Assembly (NCBI RefSeq): GCF_022354825.1
Contig: NZ_CP031168.1
Coordinates: 7,368,501 to 7,432,500 of the forward strand
DNA from: Paenibacillus sp. H1-7
GTDB taxonomy: Bacteria; Bacillota; Bacilli; Paenibacillales; NBRC-103111
Length of the DNA: 64,000 bases
Direction of reading: 5' to 3'
Part shown: positions 58,089 to 64,000 of the stretch, in pieces
How positions within the stretch are numbered: the first letter of the stretch is position 1
How the letters are laid out: each line of letters begins with the position of its first letter
Made by a program: the position numbers and the translations under genes
Notes under the pieces: model-generated
Database searches by the model: none
Told to the model about the DNA's origin: nothing
The model's input: only the letters and a program-made list of their open reading frames with translations

Positions 58089-60455
58089 TTACCGGCCGCC
58101 GGCACCTTCCAATATATACGTGTCCGGATGCTGCGCCGTCACGAACGGGCTGAGCTCGCCGAGAGCATAAATATGCAGCAGGTGCATCGCTCTCGTACAT
58201 GCCGTATAAAACAGCTTCCGCTCGCTCTCGCGGCTGTACTGCTCTTCGGAGCCGTTATAGAGGATAACGGCATCGAATTCGACGCCCTTCGCGAGGTACG
58301 CGGGAAGGACGACGATGCCCTTCACGAACTCCGGCGTCGTCTTCGTGATCAGCTGCAGCGGGAGCCGCCCGTTCAGCGCCTCATAGACTTCGGCGCTCTC
58401 GCCCGCCGTCTTGCAGATGATCGCGATCGACTCGAAGCTCTCCGCGCGAAGCGCTGCGACATCGCTCACGATCTTGTCGTGCAGCGCGTCGCGGCTTGCA
58501 AAGGTCGCAACGAGCGGCTTGTCGCCTCCGCGGTTGAACGGCACGATCTCTTTGCCTCCCGGCACCATGCCGCGGGAGAACTCGACGATTTCCTGCGTCG
58601 ATCGATAGCTGCGCGTCAAGCGGATCAGCTCGGTCTGCTCCGGCCCGTACAGCGCCGTGATCGGGTCGAGCTCGCCAAGCGCAGAGGCATGGGCGTAGAT
58701 AGCCTGGTTCATGTCGCCGAGCGCCGTCATCCGGCTCCTCGGGAACAGACGTTTCAGAAATTCAAGCTGGAACGGGGAGTAGTCCTGCGCTTCGTCCACG
58801 ATGACGTGGCGGACGGACGTATTCATTTGGAAGCCCAGCATCAGCTCGTTCAAATAGAGCAGCGGCGTCGCATCCTCATAAGCGATCTCTCCTCGCTCCA
58901 TCGTATCGGCGGTCAGACGGCAAATATCGGCCCACAGGGCAGGCATTCCCGCTTCACCCGCTGCCTGAAGGAACAGCTCCTCCTTCTCGAACAGCTGCCG
59001 ATAGATGGCCGACATATGAACGAAGCGCAGCCGCTTGATCCGCGACCGCACCGGTTTCAGCCGATCATTGACGACCATGCGCGCCAAAATGTCTCTTTCT
59101 ACTTCATAGTCATCGAACGTGTTCTCAGGACTGTCCTGCCGCTTGCGGCGCATCTGGGTATAAGCGCGCTGATAATCTTCGCGGTCCAGCAGGTTGATGC
59201 TTTCATCGACCCAATCCGCCTGCCGTTCTTTTTTCTCGAACTCCCGGATTTCTCCTAGCAGCCAGTCGCGCAGCAGCACGAGCCGGTTCGGCAAACGAAT
59301 GGACGAATCGAAATCATAGAACTGCTTTCGGATCCGCTCCGCAGAGACGATGGTCTTGCCTTGGAACCGGATCGGCTTAAAGATCATCCCTTCCCGCTCC
59401 AGCACTTCCTTGTAACGGTTAATGACGTTGAGGAAATCGACCGAGGATTTATACCGGATGCCTTCGATTCTTGCGGCATAATCCGGCTCTCCCGCAGCGG
59501 CGAGAACATATTCCAGCTGGCCGAACGGATCCTCAAGCTGATAATCCTTGCCGAGGCGATGCTCCAAATACTGCTGGAACGTCGTCTGCTGCATATTTTC
59601 CTCGCCAAGCTCCGGAAGCACGGTCGAGACGTAGCTGTTGAACATCGGGTTCGGCGAGAACAGCACCATCTGATCCGCCGAAAGCGTCTCGCGGTGCTTA
59701 TACAGCAAATAGGCGACCCGCTGCAGCGCGGCCGATGTTTTACCGCTTCCTGCAGCTCCCTGCACGATCAGCATACGGCTTGTGTCGTTACGGATAATCC
59801 GGTTTTGCTCCTTCTGAATCGTCGCCACGATGCTCTTCATTTGCGCGTCGGAGCTGCGGCTCAGCACCTGCTTCAGCAGCTCGTCGCCGATAGTGACGCC
59901 GGTGTCGAACATCAGCGCAATCTTCCCGTCGCGAATGACGTATTGCCGTTTGAGCTCCATCGTTCCGGTTACTTCGCCACCCGGCGTCTCGTACGATGCA
60001 GGTCCGGGCGGATAATCATAATACAGGCTCGACACGGGGGCGCGCCAATCGTATACGAGAAACGTATTCTCATCTTCATCGGAAAACGATGCAATTCCCA
60101 AATAGATGGCCTCGGTCCGGCCTCCCCCGTCCTCCGTAAAATCGATCCGTCCGAAATAAGGCGATTTCACCAGACGTCTCAGCTTGCCAAGGGCAATGGA
60201 TGCCTGCCGATGACGGCGTTCCCTGTCGTTAAGTATTTCAACCTGCTGCTTCAGGCTGAAATACGTTTCGTTGAGGTCCTCCATGCTGCTCAAGTTGACG
60301 GTTACTTCATCCCAAAAATGTTTGCGGATATCGACGACATCCGACCTGGCATCGCCGACCTCCTCTTCCAAACGTTCGATGCGCTTGCCGATTTTGCTTA
60401 TAACTGAATCAACCCGCTGCTGCTCTTCACGCCAATCGACTTCCGTCATACTCAA
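58089..60455 (-). CDS. helD: RNA polymerase recycling motor ATPase HelD
   Basis: UvrD/Rep-related ATPase of 788 residues. An N-terminal charged coiled coil (about 1-75) can reach into the RNA polymerase channel, as known for HelD. Walker A lies in VQGAAGSGKTSAALQR (about 230-245), Walker B in VIVDEAQDYSPFQLEF, motif V/VI in FYTACTRAMHLLHI. HelD frees stalled RNA polymerase from DNA, and relatives confer rifampicin tolerance. TTG 60455 has GAGAGG 8 bp upstream; ATG 60449 is less well placed. Confidence 0.95.
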   Translation of the reverse strand: MSMTEVDWREEQQRVDSVISKIGKRIERLEEEVGDARSDVVDIRKHFWDEVTVNLSSMEDLNETYFSLKQQVEILNDRERRHRQASIALGKLRRLVKSPYFGRIDFTEDGGGRTEAIYLGIASFSDEDENTFLVYDWRAPVSSLYYDYPPGPASYETPGGEVTGTMELKRQYVIRDGKIALMFDTGVTIGDELLKQVLSRSSDAQMKSIVATIQKEQNRIIRNDTSRMLIVQGAAGSGKTSAALQRVAYLLYKHRETLSADQMVLFSPNPMFNSYVSTVLPELGEENMQQTTFQQYLEHRLGKDYQLEDPFGQLEYVLAAAGEPDYAARIEGIRYKSSVDFLNVINRYKEVLEREGMIFKPIRFQGKTIVSAERIRKQFYDFDSSIRLPNRLVLLRDWLLGEIREFEKKERQADWVDESINLLDREDYQRAYTQMRRKRQDSPENTFDDYEVERDILARMVVNDRLKPVRSRIKRLRFVHMSAIYRQLFEKEELFLQAAGEAGMPALWADICRLTADTMERGEIAYEDATPLLYLNELMLGFQMNTSVRHVIVDEAQDYSPFQLEFLKRLFPRSRMTALGDMNQAIYAHASALGELDPITALYGPEQTELIRLTRSYRSTQEIVEFSRGMVPGGKEIVPFNRGGDKPLVATFASRDALHDKIVSDVAALRAESFESIAIICKTAGESAEVYEALNGRLPLQLITKTTPEFVKGIVVLPAYLAKGVEFDAVILYNGSEEQYSRESERKLFYTACTRAMHLLHIYALGELSPFVTAQHPDTYILEGAGGR

Positions 60456-60513
60456 AAAAATCGCCTCTCTTCCGAATGGGATCTAAGGATGGATGCCTGC
60501 CAGAAATAAAAGT

Positions 60514-60542
60514 TTGACTTTTCCCTCTTGCAATGCTATAAT
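60514..60542 (+). promoter_or_regulatory. Near-consensus sigma-A promoter without a downstream gene
   Basis: -35 TTGACT (60514-60519), a 17-bp spacer and a perfect -10 TATAAT (60537-60542). Start expected near 60549. Confidence 0.8.
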
Positions 60543-60548
60543 CATAAT

Positions 60549-60671
60549 AAGGATTGAAATATATTAACGTGCATACTGTGCAAATAGTGACGAACGTTCC
60601 CTATTGTATCACCGTCTGCTTTTGAATGCAACTATAGATTAGCACCTATAACGTCGAACGACGTTTTTTTT
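60549..60671 (+). ncRNA. Candidate small RNA of about 120 nt
   Basis: The interval between a near-consensus promoter and a perfect terminator, with no gene on that strand. A 23-codon TTG frame (60553 on) lacks a spaced ribosome site. It may be a regulatory RNA. Only promoter and terminator are seen; existence of the RNA is inferred. Confidence 0.5.
60650..60671 (+). terminator. Terminator of candidate small RNA
   Basis: AACGTCG-AA-CGACGTT, effectively a 6-bp stem with a small loop, followed by a run of eight T. Confidence 0.85.
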
Positions 60672-60708
60672 ATTACAATTGAATGGATAAGATTCCGAAG
60701 GCGATATA

Positions 60709-60762
60709 AACAACCTCTGCATGCGGTCGCTCCTCTGTGACGGACCTCGGGTAGAGGTTGTT
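60709..60762. repeat. 10-bp inverted repeat with 34-nt loop
   Basis: AACAACCTCT (60709-60718) pairs perfectly with AGAGGTTGTT (60753-60762). On the plus strand CTTATT follows. It lies between the candidate small RNA and the terminator of the HAD gene and is not explained by either. Confidence 0.65.
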
Positions 60763-60775
60763 CTTATTCCATCAT

Positions 60776-60806
60776 AAAAAGGCCGTCCGCTAAGGACTGC
60801 CTTTTT
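60776..60806. terminator. Terminator after HAD phosphatase gene
   Basis: AAAAAGGC-GTCC / GGAC-GCCTTTTT with one mismatch and a 5-nt loop; T-runs on both strands. Confidence 0.88.
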
Positions 60807-60835
60807 CTCATTTAAGCGTGTTGCGCGATCTCGTC

Positions 60836-61639
60836 TTAAGCCCGGAGCCGCCCCCGGCATAAAGCTGTAAAATCATGTAAGGTAGCCCATACATAATCCG
60901 GTTTCGACGGAAATTTCTCCATATCCTCTATCGATGTAACTCCCGTAAGTACCAGTGCGGTGCGTATCCCGTTGTTGATCCCGAACATAATGTCCGTTTC
61001 CAGCCGGTCTCCCACCATTAGACAGCGTTCAGCCGCAAGCCCGCTCCACTCCAGCACCTTCGAGCCGTAATATAAGGACGGCTTGCCTATCACCGTTAAC
61101 GGCGCGACGCCGCTTGCCGCTTCGATCGCCTTCACCATCGACCACGTATCGGGAATAATATCTCCCATAATCGGGCAGCTCGGATCCGGATTAGCCGCAA
61201 TAAGCGCGGCACCGCCAAGGACGGCCTTCATCGCTTGGTGCAGCTTGTCGTAGGTGAAATGCATATCCATTCCCACCAGGACATGGGTCGCTGCGAGAGC
61301 ATCTGTCGTGTACGGGATTCCCTGCTCCTCCAGCTCACGAATAAGCGCCGGCTCACCGACTACGAGCACATTGCAATTTTGCTGCTCCCGCAAGTAGACG
61401 GCCGAGACGAACGCTGCCGTTACAATCTCCTCCACATCGGCTTCCAAACCAAGCTGCTGCAGCCTGATCCGGCAATCCTCCCTCGTCCGGGTCGTCGTAT
61501 TGGTCAGAAACCATATGCTTTTGCCCGCCTGACGAAGCACCTCCAAGGTGTCCCGGACACCGGGAAGCAGCTGACTGCCAAGGAACAAGGTTCCGTCCAA
61601 ATCAAAAAAATAGCCGTCAAAATTCAGTACATCCGGCAA
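60836..61639 (-). CDS. HAD-IIA family phosphatase (NagD-like)
   Basis: Phosphatase of 267 residues of the NagD/phosphoglycolate-phosphatase type. Motif I FDGYFFDLDGTLFLG has Asp13 and Asp15, motif II is FLTNTTTRT, Lys lies in IGKPSLYYG and motif IV is MVGDRLETDIMFG. TTG 61639 has AAAGGAG about 11 bp upstream and gives the usual length of 260-270; the frame is open to 61717 but runs into the hairpin at 61686. The substrate may be a small sugar or nucleotide phosphate. Confidence 0.92.
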   Translation of the reverse strand: MPDVLNFDGYFFDLDGTLFLGSQLLPGVRDTLEVLRQAGKSIWFLTNTTTRTREDCRIRLQQLGLEADVEEIVTAAFVSAVYLREQQNCNVLVVGEPALIRELEEQGIPYTTDALAATHVLVGMDMHFTYDKLHQAMKAVLGGAALIAANPDPSCPIMGDIIPDTWSMVKAIEAASGVAPLTVIGKPSLYYGSKVLEWSGLAAERCLMVGDRLETDIMFGINNGIRTALVLTGVTSIEDMEKFPSKPDYVWATLHDFTALCRGRLRA

Positions 61640-61685
61640 ACGTAGCGCAGCTCCTTTCTGTAATAAACCATCATGAAGACAACCC

Positions 61686-61750
61686 AAAAAACCCTTACAT
61701 CCAACAAACGAAAGCAACCGCGTGCTTCATTCGCTGCATACAAGGGTTTT
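61686..61750 (-). promoter_or_regulatory. Terminator-like hairpin in the leader of the HAD gene
   Basis: AAAACCCTT / AAGGGTTTT (9 bp) encloses an inner CGAAAGCA / TGCTT-TCG hairpin; on the minus strand the outer stem runs into six T. It lies 47 bp before the HAD start and after no gene, so it may act as an attenuator. Confidence 0.5.
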
Positions 61751-61886
61751 CTCCTCGACTCGTACCCTAATATGTGTTTTTCTATCTTTGCTATTCTTTA
61801 CAGCTCCATTGTACCTGCACAATGTTAACGGAATATCAAACTTATGTGAATAAATTATTAACCGCGAGGTCCTGAGGAGAGAAAAC

Positions 61887-61986
61887 TGTGGATAACTCGA
61901 AATGTGGATATGTTTATAAAACCACTCTGCTTTATGCACAGCACTGCTTTGAAGCCTGTTGATATTGTGCATAACCTTGTGGACAA
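61887..61986. promoter_or_regulatory. Cluster of five DnaA-box-like sites
   Basis: Compared with TTATCCACA: 61887-61895 is a perfect match (minus orientation); 61903-61911, 61932-61940, 61966-61974 and 61978-61986 each differ at one base. Four read in the minus orientation, one in plus. An AT-rich stretch lies directly to the left. Confidence 0.65.
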
Positions 61987-62063
61987 ATGGTTTCAGCCGT
62001 ATTTTTCAGATCGTTCCTTTAAGAGGTAAGAGGCTGCTTTCATTCATCGTTGAAAAAGAAAAG

Positions 62064-62102
62064 AAAGGCATCTTGGCGAGCTTTATCGCGAAAATGCCTT
62101 CC
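62064..62102 (-). terminator. Terminator after cat gene
   Basis: AAGGCAT-TT-CG / CG-AA-ATGCCTT with small mismatches, followed on the minus strand by TTCTTTTCTTTTTC. Confidence 0.65.
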
Positions 62103-62171
62103 TTATTTATTCCTTCTTCCGAGCGCAGGTCGGAACCCGTGTCCGCGCCGGCCAATTCTCCCTTATACCGC

Positions 62172-62849
62172 TTAAGGCTCCACCCGTGTTCGGTCGGCCG
62201 GCAACCATTGCTCGCAGCTGTCAGCCAGCTGCTGCAGCTCATGGAACAGGAGTCCGGTGTGATAGCCGTCGCATACGGCGTGGTGTACCTGCACGGAGAG
62301 AGGCAGCCGGATCGCGCCGTCCTGTTCATCGTACTTTCCCATTGTAAATATAGGGAGCAAATAGGCGCTTCCGTTATCGATATTCAGGTTAAATCCCGTG
62401 AAATGAACCCAAGGGATGCACGATATGTTGAAGGTATTTGGCGGTTCGTTTGCTTTAGCCATAAGCTTCATGACGCTTCCGTACTTGTCTTGGTCCTCCA
62501 GCCAGCCGTTATAGAACTCGTCGAAATCTTCACGGTACCCGGTCCATATACTGGAGAAGGTTTTATTCTCATTGTGAAACAGCGTATAACTGGGAGACAT
62601 GGAGTCCCAATACCCCGGCCTTCCTTCGGCATCAAGGCAGGTACGAAATTCGACATGACGGTTCACCACGGTTACAATCATGTAGATCAGCACCGGGTAC
62701 AGCTTGATTCCTCGGCTTTTTGACTTGGCAAGCAAATGGGTAATGTCAATGTTTGCCGTCATGCTGTAGGTACATCTGACCTGGTTTAAATAATGCTCAA
62801 AATAAGGCTTTCTGCTCCAATGTTCCATATCGATCAAATGAAAATTCAT
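62172..62849 (-). CDS. cat: Type A chloramphenicol O-acetyltransferase
   Basis: Acetyltransferase of 225 residues that inactivates chloramphenicol with acetyl-CoA. The catalytic motif HHAVCDGYH has His190 and Asp194; FNISCIPWVHFTGF and the N-terminal RKPYFEHYLNQVRCTYSMTANID are typical of the family. AGGAGGGC lies 7 bp before the ATG, but the site is inside a 10-bp hairpin and inside the last codons of a 45-codon leader ORF that ends 2 bp upstream. The gene for an MFS exporter precedes them. Inducible translation by the drug is likely from this layout. Confidence 0.95.
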   Translation of the reverse strand: MNFHLIDMEHWSRKPYFEHYLNQVRCTYSMTANIDITHLLAKSKSRGIKLYPVLIYMIVTVVNRHVEFRTCLDAEGRPGYWDSMSPSYTLFHNENKTFSSIWTGYREDFDEFYNGWLEDQDKYGSVMKLMAKANEPPNTFNISCIPWVHFTGFNLNIDNGSAYLLPIFTMGKYDEQDGAIRLPLSVQVHHAVCDGYHTGLLFHELQQLADSCEQWLPADRTRVEP

Positions 62850-62851
62850 TT

Positions 62852-62989
62852 TTATGCCCTCCTAATAGTACTTATTTTCGTATTAGGAGGTACGATCCAC
62901 TGCTTTAACCATAACCATTCACAATCCTCGTCATTATTGTTGCTGCTGCTCTCATTATAACATAACAACAAGCTTAGCTGAGGGTGCAT
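62852..62989 (-). CDS. 45-codon leader ORF of cat
   Basis: ATG at 62989 with AAGGAG 12 bp upstream, ending at the TAA 2 bp before cat. It begins MHPQLSLLLCYNESSS, has an acidic Asn-rich middle, and continues CEWLWLKQWIVPPNTK. Its last codons (AGG AGG GCA) form the cat ribosome site, and codons CCT CCT AAT form the other arm of the hairpin. A ribosome that stalls or passes here would change access to the cat start. It starts 32 bp after the MFS stop. Confidence 0.7.
   Translation of the reverse strand: MHPQLSLLLCYNESSSNNNDEDCEWLWLKQWIVPPNTKISTIRRA
62858..62890 (-). promoter_or_regulatory. Hairpin masking the cat ribosome site
   Basis: CCTCCTAATA pairs perfectly with TATTAGGAGG over a 13-nt loop on the minus strand; the second arm contains the AGGAGG site of cat. 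This is the hallmark of translational attenuation in inducible cat and erm genes. Confidence 0.85.
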
Positions 62990-63021
62990 TATGACGTGCT
63001 TCTCCTTATTGAGAATCTGAA

Positions 63022-64000
63022 CTACGGATGCATCCGGTCGGCAGCGTCTCTCTTGATTCCTCTTCCCACCCATCTTACCGATACGAAACAGCTTATGAGC
63101 AGCACGAACGAGCCGAACAAATAAGGCAGGTTCATATGGACATCGAACAAAATGCCGGCTGCAAGCGGCCCGAAGATTGTACCGAGGCTCATATAGGCGT
63201 TGTTCATTCCCGCAACGAAGCCCTGCTCCTCCCCGGCCTGTTTGGACAGCAGCGTGTTGATCGTGGGACGGATAATGTTGTTGAAGGTGAAAAACAGCAT
63301 CGTCATGAACAGCACATAGTAGAAATTTCCCGAGAACAGCAGCAATACAAGCGAGACGGCCGATAGCAGAAGCATCCAATGAATAACCGTCGGCTCCCCG
63401 AACCTTCGGGTCAGCCAGTTAGTCAATACAAGCTGATTGAACGTAGCGATCAGAGAGCAAACCGTGAACAAGATTGCAATATCACGGGTCGTAAATCCGT
63501 AGCTTTGCACTACGAACAGCGGATAAATCGCTTCAAAGTGAGTCATGCCGAACGTCATGGCGAAGACAATAAACAGCAATATAAAATATTTCGACCGGAA
63601 CGAAAGCACCAGCTGGCGGAATACGTTCTCTCTTTTCTGCAGCGACTGCCTCCGATTCAAGCGGCTCTCTTTGGACAAGGATTCGGGCAAAAGCGGGATG
63701 CTGCACAGCATCGCCAGCAGCCCCATGCACACGGATGCATAAAATGGAGCCCGGATGCCCCATTCCGCCAGGAACCCTCCGACACCGGGGCCGATAATAA
63801 AGCCTGATGTCATCGAAGCCCCTAGCCATGACATCGCCTTGTTGCGCTGCTCCTCCGTCGTAATATCGGCGACATAAGCCATAATGGAAGGAACCAAGGC
63901 GGCGGAGCCGATTCCGCCGATCAAACGCGATACGTACATAATGATAATATGGTCCGCCATAGCCGCCAGCCAATTGGATATAGCGAACAGGAATAGCCCG
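63022..64000 (-). CDS. MFS drug-exporter-like transporter, 5' end cut by window
   Basis: C-terminal 325 residues of a drug:H+ antiporter-like MFS protein; the frame is open through base 64000. Motif C of 12-helix antiporters is visible (GASMTSGFIIGPGVGGFLAEWG), as well as SRLIGGIGSAALVPSIMAYVAD before it, close to the NorA/Blt and TetA types. The gene precedes the cat leader in the same direction, and no terminator is seen between them, so exporter and cat are probably one operon. The substrate may include chloramphenicol, but this is only an inference from the context. Confidence 0.9.
   Translation of the reverse strand, partial: GLFLFAISNWLAAMADHIIIMYVSRLIGGIGSAALVPSIMAYVADITTEEQRNKAMSWLGASMTSGFIIGPGVGGFLAEWGIRAPFYASVCMGLLAMLCSIPLLPESLSKESRLNRRQSLQKRENVFRQLVLSFRSKYFILLFIVFAMTFGMTHFEAIYPLFVVQSYGFTTRDIAILFTVCSLIATFNQLVLTNWLTRRFGEPTVIHWMLLLSAVSLVLLLFSGNFYYVLFMTMLFFTFNNIIRPTINTLLSKQAGEEQGFVAGMNNAYMSLGTIFGPLAAGILFDVHMNLPYLFGSFVLLISCFVSVRWVGRGIKRDAADRMHP

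Larger units (their letters stand above)
60456..60835. other. Intergenic region with non-coding elements
   Basis: No gene is seen in these 380 bp. They hold a promoter-terminator pair on the plus strand (candidate small RNA, 60514-60671), a hairpin at 60709-60762 and the terminator at 60776-60806. Confidence 0.6.
61640..62171. other. Long intergenic region with hairpin, AT-rich stretch and DnaA boxes
   Basis: No gene is supported in these 532 bp. They contain a terminator-like hairpin (61686-61750), an AT-rich stretch (61835-61860), a cluster of DnaA-box-like sites (61887-61986) and the terminator of cat (62064-62102). Confidence 0.6.

Noticed and set aside
58128..59258. Open frame of 376 codons opposite helD
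   Set aside because: Antisense to a well-supported gene, Arg/Leu-rich, no domain and no ribosome site. The high GC of third positions in helD creates it.
61727..61972. Open frame of 81 codons across the DnaA-box cluster
   Set aside because: No ribosome site, no recognisable composition, and the sequence is better explained by the repeated DnaA-box-like sites.
61840..61990. Reading the DnaA boxes as the chromosomal or a plasmid origin
   Set aside because: No dnaA, dnaN, rep or par gene is close, and only one box is perfect. A titration or control cluster is more likely.
62990..63379. Upstream extension of the cat leader frame to a 175-codon ORF
   Set aside because: The part above 62989 overlaps the MFS gene on the same strand in another frame and has no ribosome site. 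Only the last 45 codons are kept.

Overview
The window looks like chromosomal DNA of a spore-forming, low-to-mid GC Gram-positive of the Paenibacillaceae (Paenibacillus or a close relative). This rests on gene content, not on a marker gene: a gerA-type spore germination operon, a YyaC-type sporulation protein, a T-box leader before proS, lipoprotein-dependent sugar ABC systems with a membrane-bound AraC-type regulator, LCP and HelD proteins, strong AGGAGG ribosome sites and many TTG/GTG starts. No rRNA, tRNA or CRISPR array was found.

Layout. 1-841: start of an MFS gene. 1049-4580: three-gene sugar/oligosaccharide ABC importer. 4881-8961: germination operon (A, C, a small membrane protein, B). 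8955-10767: ECF sigma factor and membrane partner. 10939-14938: orphan solute-binding lipoprotein divergent from a sensor-type AraC regulator. 14960-21470: lipase, metallo-hydrolase, thioredoxin-like, DedA-NERD fusion, cupredoxin, NAD-binding and nucleotidyltransferase genes. 21607-23099: an apparently intact IS3-family element with 3-bp target duplication. 23351-32833: VOC protein, diguanylate cyclase, sulfite-exporter family protein, TetR, YyaC, glycosyltransferase, a 32-residue membrane peptide and a two-component system. 32830-37704: racemase-like, LCP, chromate transporter and SDR genes. 37790-40765: dihydrofolate reductase and thymidylate synthase, separated by a zinc-finger-like protein and a PAS-HTH regulator. 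40854-45685: SDR, HAD, a TetR/metallo-hydrolase pair behind three palindromic operators, and a divergent transporter. 45764-50319: MORN-repeat surface protein, T-box plus proS, and a collagen-like protein. 50380-57990: acyltransferase, predicted ATPase, aminoglycoside-phosphotransferase-like protein, a small gene behind a 9-codon leader, dGTPase-like protein and a second ECF sigma module. 58089-64000: HelD, a candidate small RNA, a HAD phosphatase, a DnaA-box cluster, and a chloramphenicol acetyltransferase downstream of an MFS exporter.

The most interesting signals are non-coding or very small. A 45-codon leader ORF ends 2 bp before cat and runs through a hairpin that pairs with the cat ribosome site. 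A promoter-terminator pair without a gene (60514-60671) suggests a small RNA of about 120 nt. Five DnaA-box-like sites sit within 100 bp (61887-61986). Three TAACC-N3-GGTTA palindromes precede a tetR gene. A 9-codon leader peptide precedes an unknown 89-residue gene. A 32-residue membrane peptide has its own promoter and terminator. All functional statements are inferences from sequence reading and family knowledge; no search or folding program was run.
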